This document shows positions 41,417-51,135 of a stretch of DNA of 55,106 nt, one piece after another. The stretch comes from an uncultured Colwellia sp. (GTDB lineage: Bacteria; Pseudomonadota; Gammaproteobacteria; Enterobacterales; Alteromonadaceae), in the NCBI GenBank assembly GCA_913063325.1, contig CAJXYE010000029.1, positions 1 through 55,106 of the forward strand, written 5' to 3'. Position numbers and translations under genes: made by a program. The first letter of the stretch is position 1. Each line of letters begins with the position of its first letter. Under the pieces are notes generated by a model. The model made no database searches. It was not told the DNA's origin and saw only the letters and a list, made by a program, of their open reading frames with translations.

Positions 41417-42610
41417 TTAAGCTGTCACCGAGTTATTATCCAATGCTTTACCCGCAGTATCAGCCTCTGATTTCTCCGCTACTGACTTACGCTTTATTCT
41501 AATAAAAGGCTTTCTATTAACATATAACAAGGCGAATGCTAAAGCGAATATCCATATTGTTGCTGGTGTCGGAACTGGCGTAGGGCCAGGTGGAGTAGAG
41601 CCTACTGCAGAAAATGGATTGTAATTAATTTGCATATCACTTTCCCATGATTTCCCGATAATCTGTCCATATACATGCCCTGAAACACCTTTAATGTCTG
41701 CATTAGGTGCTAAGATAGAGCCGTAAACCGAAGCAGCTATATTTACGTTTGTTGCGTTACCAAAGTTAAATAATACTTGGTTTCCTAAACGATTACCCAA
41801 ATTATCTTTATTAAGGTGATCACTGACTAATTCACCATTAATGCTAACAGCTACTTGGCTTAATTGAGCACAGTTTAATTGACCATCTATGCATTGATAG
41901 TTTTTCTCATTATTTTTACCTGCAACGTTATTTTCATTGGTGATATTAAATACAATGGTTGCATCACTATTTACACCTTCAACAAAAATAGATGAATTAG
42001 CATTAATCTCCTCTTGAGATACATTGAAAACATACACATTATCACCGGGTGTTGTAGTTGGGGTGAAGACTAAAGGTGAACCATTTCTTTGATCATCTTT
42101 GATGCCAATACCATGGACAGTTGCCGCCATCAAATCAGTCGAAAGTTTATTTAAGTGCGAAAAAGCACTATCAAAGTCTACGGGTAAATTGTTTTTATGA
42201 GCTTTAATTAAGTTTGCTTCTACTTGCCCATCAACTCTTGATGTTATCACTTGACCATTATTGATAACTTGGCCCGCATACACTAAGTCACCTGAGGCTG
42301 CAGGGTCATTACCATAAATATTCCAGCTAGCACCGCCAGACTTATTAACATTACCACCCACCACTAAGCTTGGGCCATTTCCCATGCCGTAGTCATCAAT
42401 ACGAAAACCAATATCATGATTACCATCGACATTAAAATCACCACCTACAGCAATGCGACCTTGTGTATCGGCACTTTGGGTCGTAAAGTCATTTTTAAGA
42501 AAAGCGTTATATTTATTCGCCTGACCTAAATCAATCGCAACTGCAGATGCAGGTGTAGCTAAAAATGAGCTTAAAAATAATGTAATTACTAGTGTTAAAA
42601 ACTTATTCAT
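41417..42610 (-). CDS. Choice-of-anchor A family protein with PEP-CTERM-like tail
   Basis: A 397-residue exported protein read from the ATG at 42610, with AAGGAA as ribosome site; a longer reading has no such site. Residues 1-23 form a signal peptide (LTLVITLFLSSFLATPASA). The main part is a choice-of-anchor A domain (LGQANKYNAFLKNDFTTQSA, RIAVGGDFNVDG, SLVVGGNVNKSGGASWNIYG, VYGSILAPNADIKGVSGHV). The C-terminus has a Pro-rich linker, the motif VPTPATIW, one membrane segment and a basic patch (NRKPFIRIKRK), which matches the PEP-CTERM sorting plan with Thr in place of Glu. A further acidic tail of about 20 residues follows. It is probably sorted to the surface or matrix. The PrsT-like gene lies directly upstream on the same strand. 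Confidence 0.85.
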   Translation of the reverse strand: MNKFLTLVITLFLSSFLATPASAVAIDLGQANKYNAFLKNDFTTQSADTQGRIAVGGDFNVDGNHDIGFRIDDYGMGNGPSLVVGGNVNKSGGASWNIYGNDPAASGDLVYAGQVINNGQVITSRVDGQVEANLIKAHKNNLPVDFDSAFSHLNKLSTDLMAATVHGIGIKDDQRNGSPLVFTPTTTPGDNVYVFNVSQEEINANSSIFVEGVNSDATIVFNITNENNVAGKNNEKNYQCIDGQLNCAQLSQVAVSINGELVSDHLNKDNLGNRLGNQVLFNFGNATNVNIAASVYGSILAPNADIKGVSGHVYGQIIGKSWESDMQINYNPFSAVGSTPPGPTPVPTPATIWIFALAFALLYVNRKPFIRIKRKSVAEKSEADTAGKALDNNSVTA

Positions 42611-42832
42611 GCGTTTCCTTGTCATTATATGAAGCTGAACGCCAACCAGTTTACTGTGAGAAGTAATGCGGATTCGCGTAAATTTTGTGCAATCATATAC
42701 TAACCAGCTACAAAATGACAGCGATGTCATTGTTAATTACTTGTAAAAAATTATTGGGCGTTTATGAAAGAAGGGGTTATTTTGACTGACTATGCAAGTA
42801 ACCGCATAGTTAGTCAGTTATTAACACTGTAT

Positions 42833-45652
42833 TTACTTATTAAGAAGAGGACTTATCAAGTCACGTAACTTATGATTCGGTAATAATTCGACCGCTTGAT
42901 TTAACGCTGATGATGCTTGCTGATTACGATTAGACTGAACTAGCGCATAAGCAAGGTGGTAATAAATCTCACCATTCTTCACATCACGCGCACTCGCCTC
43001 TCGTAATAAGCCGAGGCCTTTTTCAGTTTGCCCTGTCTGAACATAAAGCCAGCCTAAGGTATCATTAATAGCAGCATTTAATGGAACCAATTTATAAGCT
43101 TGTTGGGCATATTCTACGGCAATGGTTAATTCTGGGGCTAATACTGAATCTTTATTCACCCCAACCACTGTTTTATCATGCGTAATTAAATATTGCTGCA
43201 AGTGATAGTTCGCTAAATTATTTAGCAGTGCGGGACTACTTTTTATATGAGGATAGTTTTCAAGAGTGCTAATTGCTAAGCCTAGGTTATCTTGAAGCAA
43301 AGCTAAACTACTTAACTGAACAACCGCCCATTTATCACTCGGCGTTTGAACAAGCCATTTACTCAGTAAGGTTATCAGTAAATCTACTTTTTCTTGTTGA
43401 CCATAGAGCTGTGCCAAAAGTTGTAAATACTCACGTTCTGGATATTGTAGATACAAGCTTTCAACAATACTCGTTGCTTGTTCAAAGTGCCCTTGGCTAA
43501 TAAGCACGCTTACTTTTAGCGATAACCAATGTCGACTTCCAGGTTGCATATCAGTTTCAGATTTTAACGCTTTGTCGATAATAATTAATGCTTTTTTATA
43601 TTGAGTGCCTGCAACATATAACCTTGCTTGTAATAAAGGGGGGACAGGAACTTGCTCCAGGAACCTAATACGTTGAATAGTTTTAGTCGCGGCCTCTACA
43701 TCAGCCAATTCAAGCTGAGCGTTAGCTAAAACAATCAACTTTTGTGAATCGTCATAGATGAGCCCAAAAAGAATCTTTAATGATTTTTTTGCCGGGTCTT
43801 GCTCGCCTAACAGGGCCTGCACTCTACTCTTACTTAATAATAATGCCTCATTTAACGGATAATCTTCTTCTAACTCACCTAACAAGTTCAGTGCCCTGTC
43901 CATCTTTTTAGTCGTAATGTATAAACTTAACAGTGCCCTGCCCGTTTGATAGTTATTTTTAGCCGAGAGTGATTCTAATAACTTAATCGCTAAAGGCAAT
44001 CTTCCTTGTTTAATAGCCAAGTCGGCATAAAGCTGAAGTACTGTAGTATTTTTAGGGTTAATGGTAAGCAGCTGTTGGTAATACTCTTCAGCTTGAGCAA
44101 GTTTACCTTGCTGTAAAAAAAGGCCAGCTTGCGCTAATAACGCCGGTGAAAATTTCGGGTCAAGCACTAAAGCTTGTTCAAAAAAGTAGATTGCTTCTTT
44201 ACTATTACTGCTAGTTTTAAGCGATAATTCACCTGCGAGTTGCAGTACTTCAACTTTGTCAGGGTGGTCATTTAATAAAGCTTGCGTCACTTCATGAGCT
44301 TGCTCTAACAATCCCGCTTGCAATAACATAAAACCTAGTACCGTTTTATTTTGTAAACTTGATTGCTCGTTAGTATTATTTAATTCTTCAAGTGCCTGTT
44401 CTGGTTTATTATTAGCTAATAAACTAGCAATGAAATGATCACGTATATTGGCATCTCTAGGAAAGTTTTTCTTTGCTGTTATAAGCAAAGTTAATTGCTT
44501 ATCTAATTGCCCTGCTTGTCGGTAAATTTCACTAGCTAAGACATACAGCTCTACATCATTTGAATCTTGAGCTAAGGCTTTTTCGATATGTAACTGCGCT
44601 TTATCTAAATCTTGCTCCCTAACCGAAATGATAGCTAAGTAACGACGGGCACTGGCATCTTCACCGTATAAATCAATATAACGAACAAAAAGTTTTTTCG
44701 CTGAATGGCTGTTTTGGTTGATAAAGTTAACCGTCGCAGACAACAATAAAACTTGTTTACTCTCTTTATATTTTTTATTCAGACCAGAGAGTTGCTGATC
44801 CACTTCAGACAAAATTCTACGTGCTTGTTTAGTGTCTCCCTGCTGCGCAATAATAGATGAATGCAGTAACTTAGCAAAAGGGTCTGTAGGCGTTAATTCG
44901 CGTAATGTTAAAGTAACGGTGAGTGCTTCAGGCAGTTTTTTTTGTGCTAGAAATAAACTTGCTTGGGAAAATAATGTTTTTTTATTGTTTTTATCTTGTG
45001 AGAAGATGATTGCAAGTGCTTCTTGTGCTTGCTGGTATAAGCCCTGGTTTTTATATACTTCGCTACTTAACAGTAATGCTGGAATATTCTTTCCATCGAT
45101 TAACAAGGCTTGTTTAAATGATAATTCAGCCTTATGAGCACTTCCTTGCCGATACCATAAATCGGCAAGCGCAGTATGGTATCTGGCTATATTAGCATCC
45201 ATAGCAATAGCTTGGTGATAAGCAGCTAACGCTAAATCTAACTGCGATAAAGCTTTATGTGCATTACCTAGCAGGTAGTAATACTGAGAATCCGTCTTTA
45301 AATGTTGTTGTGCTTTTAAAAGTGCTAAGGCTTCATTACTTTTATCAAGCAATAACTTTACTTCAACTAAAGACATAGTTACCGCATAAGAATCCGCATG
45401 AAGCTTTTTAGCCTGCTCAAATTCTTTTTCCGCAGACCTTAAGTTACCCTTTTTTAACAGCACCTTACCTAGTAATAACCGCGCAGGTAAATAGTTTAGA
45501 TCATCTTGCAAACTATTTTTAACCGCTATTTCGGCTTCATTTAGCTTACCTTCATTTAATAAAATCAAAGCGTTTTCATAATGCTTTATTGCTTCATAAG
45601 AAAAAGCATTAATAGAACAGGTTAACAAAAGAAAAAAGAGTAAAAAGCGCAT
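42833..45652 (-). CDS. PrsT-like TPR-repeat protein (PEP-CTERM/XrtA system type)
   Basis: A 939-residue exported protein made almost entirely of tetratricopeptide repeats. The N-terminus MRFLLFFLLLTCSINAFS is a signal sequence; the cysteine at 12 could be a short lipobox, or cleavage may follow AFS. TPR units are visible from about residue 20 (ALILLNEGKLNEAEIAVKNS) to the end (AYALVQSNRNQQASSALNQA), with about 20 or more copies. Length, order and the repeat types match the PrsT proteins that occur with exosortase XrtA and exopolysaccharide genes in Alteromonadales and others. Here it stands beside a PEP-CTERM-like protein gene, but no exosortase gene is in the window. A role in surface or polysaccharide assembly is inferred. 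Confidence 0.85.
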   Translation of the reverse strand: MRFLLFFLLLTCSINAFSYEAIKHYENALILLNEGKLNEAEIAVKNSLQDDLNYLPARLLLGKVLLKKGNLRSAEKEFEQAKKLHADSYAVTMSLVEVKLLLDKSNEALALLKAQQHLKTDSQYYYLLGNAHKALSQLDLALAAYHQAIAMDANIARYHTALADLWYRQGSAHKAELSFKQALLIDGKNIPALLLSSEVYKNQGLYQQAQEALAIIFSQDKNNKKTLFSQASLFLAQKKLPEALTVTLTLRELTPTDPFAKLLHSSIIAQQGDTKQARRILSEVDQQLSGLNKKYKESKQVLLLSATVNFINQNSHSAKKLFVRYIDLYGEDASARRYLAIISVREQDLDKAQLHIEKALAQDSNDVELYVLASEIYRQAGQLDKQLTLLITAKKNFPRDANIRDHFIASLLANNKPEQALEELNNTNEQSSLQNKTVLGFMLLQAGLLEQAHEVTQALLNDHPDKVEVLQLAGELSLKTSSNSKEAIYFFEQALVLDPKFSPALLAQAGLFLQQGKLAQAEEYYQQLLTINPKNTTVLQLYADLAIKQGRLPLAIKLLESLSAKNNYQTGRALLSLYITTKKMDRALNLLGELEEDYPLNEALLLSKSRVQALLGEQDPAKKSLKILFGLIYDDSQKLIVLANAQLELADVEAATKTIQRIRFLEQVPVPPLLQARLYVAGTQYKKALIIIDKALKSETDMQPGSRHWLSLKVSVLISQGHFEQATSIVESLYLQYPEREYLQLLAQLYGQQEKVDLLITLLSKWLVQTPSDKWAVVQLSSLALLQDNLGLAISTLENYPHIKSSPALLNNLANYHLQQYLITHDKTVVGVNKDSVLAPELTIAVEYAQQAYKLVPLNAAINDTLGWLYVQTGQTEKGLGLLREASARDVKNGEIYYHLAYALVQSNRNQQASSALNQAVELLPNHKLRDLISPLLNK

Positions 45653-45716
45653 TAACTTATATCCAATATAAAGGTTTATGATATGTAAATGTTCGACAAG
45701 AAAGATAGCCAGTGAA

Positions 45717-46109
45717 TTATACTAATTGGTGTTGTAACCACGCTTTAGCCGACTCATCAGAATAGAAGAATTGAAAATTTAAGTCCGCTTGTTCATAAGC
45801 CTTTTGACATAAATCTTTTGTTATAGTCGGTACCTCGCTGCCAGTTAAATTGACAGCGATTGCCTTAGTATTACCTTGTTTCAAAAAATCAACATGATAA
45901 TCAATGGCTTCAGCGACACAAATAGCCTCACTGATAGGTACAAACAATACAGCATAGTTGTTAATATCGAGCTGAGAAACAGCGGTGATAATATCTTGGT
46001 GCAAACCTTGAAAGTACTCTATATTCCAAGGTCCTACACACCTAATAACAATAATATTCCCTTCAATTATTATTTCAGTTTTTCCATGAGCAATGAATTT
46101 AGCAACCAT
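45717..46109 (-). CDS. Small STAS-like (SpoIIAA-type) cytoplasmic protein
   Basis: A 130-residue protein without signal peptide or membrane segments. The alternating strand/helix pattern (IEGNIIVIRCVGPWNIEYFQ, then VSQLDINNYAVLFVPI, then HVDFLKQGNTKAIAVNLTG) resembles STAS or SpoIIAA-like domains, where a short protein binds a partner or ligand rather than acting as an enzyme. No phosphorylatable Ser motif of a true anti-sigma antagonist is clear. It lies 64 bp upstream of the PrsT-like gene on the same strand and may be co-transcribed with it. The family call is tentative; the gene itself appears real. Confidence 0.75.
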   Translation of the reverse strand: MVAKFIAHGKTEIIIEGNIIVIRCVGPWNIEYFQGLHQDIITAVSQLDINNYAVLFVPISEAICVAEAIDYHVDFLKQGNTKAIAVNLTGSEVPTITKDLCQKAYEQADLNFQFFYSDESAKAWLQHQLV

Positions 46110-46232
46110 GCTTATTCTCCTCTCTTCCTTGACTATCTAAAATGACCTTCGCGGCATAAGTGCTATTTTACGCTAGGTAAGCAAGATACTCAATCCAGAT
46201 AAATTTTGCTAAACTAGCGAAAACTTATATTA

Positions 46233-46499
46233 ATACCAAGTTGATTAAGTTCTTTCCCACTCAGCGAGAATTAAAAGGCTTAAAGGCAAGGCATTGATTG
46301 ATGAGAATGGTTATTCCCTTCTCGAAATCAATAACGCTGCATATAAGCCTTTTAAACTCGCCCTTGGGAGCTCATTGATAAACTGATAACGTCACAAAAT
46401 TAACTAAATATAGAATGACTATGTTTAATAAATTTTGTTTGTTCTAAGCTCATCAATGTAGCTCTGAGTAGGGAAGAAATTTAATCAAATTGGTATAAC
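46233..46499. repeat. MITE-like element 2 with paired internal hairpins
   Basis: Terminal inverted repeats of 26 bp (46233-46258 and 46471-46496) match at 22 positions, with ACTCAG/CTGAGT continuing inward. TTAAAAGGCTTA (46271-46282) pairs exactly with TAAGCCTTTTAA (46344-46355) and encloses GGTTATTC and CGAAATCAATAACG. A second hairpin has arms GAGCTCATTGAT/ATCAATGTAGCTC outside, ACAAAATT/AATTTTGT in the middle and TAAATATAG/CTATGTTTA (46405-46427) inside, with loop AATGA. No protein is encoded. It ends 22 bp before the RDD gene. Confidence 0.8.
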
Positions 46500-46520
46500 T
46501 TTACTTTAGATTGAGATTTC

Positions 46521-47021
46521 ATGGAAAACATATCAAATGCGTCTTTCCCGCGCGCTGGATTTCGTCGACGCTTTGGCTCTTGGATTTATGATTCATTAAT
46601 CATTATCGCTATTTTTATGCTCTCGGGGTATGCCTGCGTTGCCCTTTTTGTTGCTTTAGATTATTTTGAAATAATATCAATTACCCGCAGCGGCTTTGGC
46701 ATTGACTGGAATGCTTCTCACCCCGCTTATAGAATTGCCTTTAATAGCTGGTGTATTGTGTGGGTTTGCATCTTCTTCGTCTATTTTTGGTCTAAAAAGG
46801 GGCAAACGCTTGGTATGAGAGCATGGCGATTACGAGTGCAAAACCTTGATGGCTCATTACTCAGTACAACTACAGCGATAAAACGATTAGTGCCAACCTT
46901 ACTGGGTTTGGGTAGCCTGATTGTACTTGTCGATAGAAAAAATAAATTAAGCCTACAAGACAGACTAACCAATACTGAAGTGGTGGTGCTTTCACTAGAA
47001 GCGAATAGAGGCCGTTTATAA
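46521..47021 (+). CDS. RDD family membrane protein
   Basis: A 166-residue inner-membrane protein. The opening AGFRRRFGSWIYDSLIIIA has the Arg and Asp of the RDD motif at the start of the first membrane segment. Further segments lie at about 20-48, 75-95 and 130-143. The last part LQDRLTNTEVVVL is typical of the family. The function of most RDD proteins is unknown; some act in ion exchange or stress tolerance. It is a single gene converging on lptG with a shared terminator. A repeat element lies 22 bp upstream of the ATG, so its 5' leader or promoter includes part of that element. Confidence 0.92.
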   Translation: MENISNASFPRAGFRRRFGSWIYDSLIIIAIFMLSGYACVALFVALDYFEIISITRSGFGIDWNASHPAYRIAFNSWCIVWVCIFFVYFWSKKGQTLGMRAWRLRVQNLDGSLLSTTTAIKRLVPTLLGLGSLIVLVDRKNKLSLQDRLTNTEVVVLSLEANRGRL

Positions 47022-47047
47022 CCTGAGTGAGAATCAAAAAACATGAT

Positions 47048-47080
47048 AAAAAACGCTATCCATTTTGGATGGCGTTTTTT
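47048..47080. terminator. Bidirectional terminator between RDD and lptG
   Basis: AAAAAACGC-T-ATCC and GGAT-G-GCGTTTTTT form a long stem around ATTT, with A and T runs. The two converging genes share it. Confidence 0.85.
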
Positions 47081-47106
47081 CTTTGGACTATTTTTGGTTG
47101 TGCTCG

Positions 47107-48174
47107 CTAGGCGCCTTTCTTGCCAAGAATATACCAAGCGGCACTAACAAAGAACAGGCTTGGCATCACAGCCCCTAGTACCGGAGGCAGTTGATAAACC
47201 AAACTTAATGAGCCTAATACTTCGTTAGAAATGAAAAATAAAATCCCGGTAAAGACTCCCATCATAATACGTGCCCCCATTGAGACTGAACGTAATGGGC
47301 CAAAGATAAATGATAAAGCGACAAGCAACATAACCGCAACAGTTAATGGCTGCATGATTTTTCGCCAGAAAGCGAGTTCATAGCGACTCGGATCTTGTTC
47401 ATTAGCTTCTAAATAATCTAAGTAATCAATCAAACCTCTTAAAGAAAGAGATTCAGGGGTAACGGTTACTACGCCAAGTTTTTTCGGTGTTAACGATGAA
47501 TTCCAAATTTTCTTCTCATGATTTTTAGTCGTTATTACGTCATCCATCAAGACAAACTCTTCTACATCGGTGAGTAACCAACTTTTATCTTGATAGATTG
47601 CACTTTTTGCAGAGAGCCAACTATCTATTTTTAACTCTTCGTTAAAGCCATAAACTTGTATTTTCTTTAACTGCCCTTTGTCCAACACTTCACCAATATT
47701 AACAAAATAATCTCCGTCTTTAGCCCAGACACCATTTTTAGAGGCAATTAAACTGCCTCCCGAAATTGCTTGCGCACGAATTTGACGCGCTTTAGCCTCA
47801 CCACTTGGTGCTAACCATTCACCAATGGCCATACTCACAACTATCAATAAAACAGCGGTTTTCATTACCGACTTAATAATATCTAAGCGGGATAACCCTG
47901 CGGCTTGCATTACTATCAGTTCGCTATTGCTTGCCAACATGCCTATACCAATTAATCCGCCTATCAAAGCTGACATGGGGAAAAATACTTCCACATCACG
48001 TGGCACATAATAAAGCACATATAATGCAGCATGCGCTAAGTCATAATCACCTCGCCCTATAGCGCGCATTTGTTCAACAAACTTAATAATGCCACTAACA
48101 CTAATAAACACGGCTAAGGTAATAAAAGTAGTCGAAGCGATCACTCGGCCAATATACAAATCAAGTATACGCAT
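47107..48174 (-). CDS. lptG: Lipopolysaccharide export permease LptG
   Basis: A 355-residue permease of the YjgP/YjgQ family, close to the usual LptG length (360). It opens with MRILDLYIGRVIASTTFITL, has membrane segments at about 10-35, 60-80 and 98-118, a periplasmic beta-jellyroll domain (about 130-265), and three C-terminal segments (ALSFIFGPLRSVSMGARIMM). LptG, LptF and the LptB ATPase (not in this window) extract lipopolysaccharide from the inner membrane and pass it to LptC and LptA. Its ATG overlaps the lptF stop by one base (TAATG), so translation is coupled. Confidence 0.95.
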   Translation of the reverse strand: MRILDLYIGRVIASTTFITLAVFISVSGIIKFVEQMRAIGRGDYDLAHAALYVLYYVPRDVEVFFPMSALIGGLIGIGMLASNSELIVMQAAGLSRLDIIKSVMKTAVLLIVVSMAIGEWLAPSGEAKARQIRAQAISGGSLIASKNGVWAKDGDYFVNIGEVLDKGQLKKIQVYGFNEELKIDSWLSAKSAIYQDKSWLLTDVEEFVLMDDVITTKNHEKKIWNSSLTPKKLGVVTVTPESLSLRGLIDYLDYLEANEQDPSRYELAFWRKIMQPLTVAVMLLVALSFIFGPLRSVSMGARIMMGVFTGILFFISNEVLGSLSLVYQLPPVLGAVMPSLFFVSAAWYILGKKGA

Positions 48175-49340
48175 TAACTTCCCTTTCCTTGATTCGATTT
48201 TTGTGCCGATTTACGGTTAAATATTGGGAATTTTGCTTTGATGATTCGCCCACTACTCCGTTCTTTCATTAACAACATGATGCCGATAAATAAGGCACTA
48301 ATATGTATAGGCCACAAACCAACAATACTTGGAATAGCATTTTTCTCAATCGCTGAACGCATTGAAGTTAACAACAATAAATACCCCAAAAATAACATTA
48401 AGGCTGGTAGCATCTTGCCAAATTTTCCCTGTCTAGGGTTCACCACACTTAAAGGTACTGCAACAAAAACAAGGATAATACAGAGTAAAGGAAATGCAAT
48501 TCGCCACTGAATCGTTGCTCGATAGGCTGATTCTAATTCTGGGGGCATATTATTATATAATTCAAGTGTGGTTAACGCGCTTAATTTTCGGTGCTGATGT
48601 TCAACTTCTTGATCTTTAATCTGAATATAATACTTATTAAACGCCACAGACTGGAACTCTTTAGTCTCCAAATCTCTGTGGTAACGAATGCCATCACCCA
48701 ATACTAGCTGCTGAGAGCCTTGTTCATCTTCAAAAACCTTGCCGGTTTTTGCGTACACTAAACTGGAATTGATAATGCTCGCGCCAATATTATCACCTTT
48801 AGGTAACTGAGCTACAAATACCTTATTGAAGCTATTAGTTTCTCGGTCTTTATCATGAATGAAAACCACCGCATCTTGGTTTCCCGTTTGCTGGAATCGT
48901 CCAGAAACTAATGCACTCAGACCTGAGTCAGCAGCGAGTTCTTCCTTGACTGTATATTGGTATTCCGAGGCAAGTGGTGCGAGGTATAAAGTAAAAATCC
49001 CGGTGAATATTGCAGTAACCACTCCCAGCACTAAAGTTACCCTTACAACATACCACTCACTGACACCACAGGCATGCAATACAGTCATTTCGCTGTCTGC
49101 ATAAATACGGCCATAAGCAAGTAATACGCCGAGAAACAAACTAAGCGGCAGAATAAAACTGGCCAGGTCTGGTATTTTTAAGGCGATAAAAGTCATCACC
49201 AATTGCCCCGGAATACTGCCTTCTGAGGCATCGCCAAGCACGCGGACAAACTTTTGACTGATAAAAATAGTCATTAACACAAAAAATACGGCTAATTGTG
49301 TTTTGGCGACTTCTTTTAATAAATAACGAAAAATGATCAC
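48174..49340 (-). CDS. lptF: Lipopolysaccharide export permease LptF
   Basis: A 388-residue YjgP/YjgQ family permease, slightly longer than E. coli LptF (366), mainly through a basic C-terminal tail. It begins IIFRYLLKEVAKTQLAVFFV, carries membrane segments at about 12-30, 50-75 and 95-120, a periplasmic domain (about 130-270) and three more segments with FVAVPLSVVNPRQGKFGKM. It is the first gene of the lptFG operon, divergent from pepA as in many gammaproteobacteria. It forms the heterodimer with LptG that moves lipopolysaccharide out of the inner membrane. Confidence 0.95.
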   Translation of the reverse strand: MIIFRYLLKEVAKTQLAVFFVLMTIFISQKFVRVLGDASEGSIPGQLVMTFIALKIPDLASFILPLSLFLGVLLAYGRIYADSEMTVLHACGVSEWYVVRVTLVLGVVTAIFTGIFTLYLAPLASEYQYTVKEELAADSGLSALVSGRFQQTGNQDAVVFIHDKDRETNSFNKVFVAQLPKGDNIGASIINSSLVYAKTGKVFEDEQGSQQLVLGDGIRYHRDLETKEFQSVAFNKYYIQIKDQEVEHQHRKLSALTTLELYNNMPPELESAYRATIQWRIAFPLLCIILVFVAVPLSVVNPRQGKFGKMLPALMLFLGYLLLLTSMRSAIEKNAIPSIVGLWPIHISALFIGIMLLMKERSSGRIIKAKFPIFNRKSAQKSNQGKGS

Positions 49341-49524
49341 AAAAAGATCCTGTAAAAACTTAGTTTTTTTCTGACATTATGGCAAATATTAAGTAAACTT
49401 GTCGTTTTCATAAGTAAACTATATAGTCAGTAACTAACGAATATTGATGAGTGCGACTATAATTATAGCCCTTAGCAATATCACTTGAATAGACAAGAGT
49501 GCTATTTTTTACTTATTTTAGCAA

Positions 49525-49549
49525 GTTATACCAATCAAAATGGTATAAC
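49525..49549. repeat. Short palindrome GTTATACCA-N7-TGGTATAAC before pepA
   Basis: A perfect 9-bp inverted repeat 52 bp before the pepA start. Its arms equal the outer ends of the element at 46233-46499 (ATACCAA / TTGGTAT), so it may be a collapsed remnant of such an element. It could also be an operator. Confidence 0.5.
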
Positions 49550-49600
49550 CGCTTAATAAAAACCTAATTAAATACCTATTAAATTGTAAAAGGAAAAGTC

Positions 49601-51106
49601 ATGGAGTTCAGTGTAAAAAGCGGCAGTCCAGAAAAACAACGTAGCGCATGTATTGTTGTTGGTGTTTTTGAACCACGCAGACTTAGCGGCACAGCCGAGC
49701 AGCTTGATGAAATCAGTGAAGGTTACATTAGCAACCTTTTACGCAAAGGCGATTTAGAAGGAAAATCCGGACAGATGTTATTGTTACATCACGTTCCTAA
49801 TATCTTAAGCGAACGTGTTTTATTAGTTGGTTGTGGTAAAGAGAGAGAACTTGATGAGCGTCAATATCGTCAAATAATTACCAAAACAATTAATACCTTA
49901 AATGAAACAGGTTCAATGGAAGCAGTATGTTTCTTGTCTGAATTACATGTTAAAGGTCGTGATATTTATTGGAAAGTTCGCCAAGCAGTAGAAGCCGCAC
50001 AAGATGGCCTATACAGTTTCGACAGTTTGAAAACCCGCAAAGCTGAGGCTCGTCGCCCTTTGCGTAAAATTATTTTTAATGTACCAACTCGCCGTGAATT
50101 ACCTATTGGTGAACGCGCAGTTGCTCATGCTTTAGCTATTTCTGAAGGTATTACTACCTGTAAAAATGTGGCTAACATGCCGCCAAACATTTGTAATCCA
50201 GCTTACCTGGCAGAGCAAGCCAAGATCCTTGAAAATGATTACGACAACGTTACAACAACAATTGTTGGCGAAAAAGAAATGGAAGAGCTTGGTATGGGTT
50301 CATACTTAGCTGTTGGTCGAGGTTCAGTCAATGAATCATTAATGAGTATCATTAAATATGACGGTGCTGCTGATGATTCAAAACCACTTGTTTTAGTAGG
50401 TAAAGGGTTAACCTTTGACAGTGGTGGTATTTCATTAAAACCAGGCCTAGGCATGGATGAGATGAAATACGACATGGGTGGTGCTGCCGGTGTATTAGGT
50501 GCAATGCATGCACTTGCTGAACTGCAATTACCTATCAATGTTATTGGTGTTTTAGCTGGTTGTGAAAATATGCCAAGCAGTAATGCATACCGTCCTGGTG
50601 ATATATTAACGACTATGTCTGGTCAAACGGTTGAAGTACTTAATACCGATGCTGAAGGCCGTTTAGTCTTATGTGATGCTCTAACCTATGTTGAACGTTT
50701 CAATCCTGATGCGGTTATTGATGTAGCTACTTTAACTGGTGCTTGTGTTGTTGCTTTAGGCGCGCATGCAACAGGCTTATTAAGTAGTCATAATCCGCTT
50801 GCCCACGAGTTGTTAAATGCTTCAGAGCAAAGTGGTGACCGAGCATGGCGTTTGCCGTTATGGGATGATTATCAAGATCAACTTGACAGCCCATTTGCTG
50901 ACTTTACCAATTTAGGTGGCAAAGAAGCAGGTACGATTACTGCAGCTTGTTTCTTATCGAAATTTACTAAGAAATATAACTGGGCGCATTTAGATATTGC
51001 AGGTACTGCATGGCGTGGTGGTAAAAACAAAGGCTCAACAGGTCGCCCTGTAAGCATGCTAACGCAATTTTTACTTAATCGTGCTGGTCAAGAGCAAGGC
51101 GAGTAA
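49601..51106 (+). CDS. pepA: Leucyl aminopeptidase PepA
   Basis: A 501-residue M17 family aminopeptidase, about the length of E. coli PepA (503). The N-terminal domain covers about 1-170. The catalytic domain has [17 protein letters not shown] (metal and catalytic residues), [11 protein letters not shown], and the signature [12 protein letters not shown] (about 348-359). It removes N-terminal amino acids from peptides in the cytoplasm using two metal ions, as a hexamer. In E. coli it is also a DNA-binding protein in Xer recombination and carAB control. AAAGGAAAAG before the ATG is the ribosome site. The order pepA, holC, valS is conserved in gammaproteobacteria, though a terminator lies after pepA. 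Confidence 0.97.
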   Translation: MEFSVKSGSPEKQRSACIVVGVFEPRRLSGTAEQLDEISEGYISNLLRKGDLEGKSGQMLLLHHVPNILSERVLLVGCGKERELDERQYRQIITKTINTLNETGSMEAVCFLSELHVKGRDIYWKVRQAVEAAQDGLYSFDSLKTRKAEARRPLRKIIFNVPTRRELPIGERAVAHALAISEGITTCKNVANMPPNICNPAYLAEQAKILENDYDNVTTTIVGEKEMEELGMGSYLAVGRGSVNESLMSIIKYDGAADDSKPLVLVGKGLTFDSGGISLKPGLGMDEMKYDMGGAAGVLGAMHALAELQLPINVIGVLAGCENMPSSNAYRPGDILTTMSGQTVEVLNTDAEGRLVLCDALTYVERFNPDAVIDVATLTGACVVALGAHATGLLSSHNPLAHELLNASEQSGDRAWRLPLWDDYQDQLDSPFADFTNLGGKEAGTITAACFLSKFTKKYNWAHLDIAGTAWRGGKNKGSTGRPVSMLTQFLLNRAGQEQGE

Positions 51107-51135
51107 TTTCTCCCCTGTTAGTAAGAGTTAACATT

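Noticed and set aside
7376..46499. The dispersed elements as CRISPR repeats
   Set aside because: They are isolated, 264-312 bp long and have no regular repeat-spacer pattern or cas genes.
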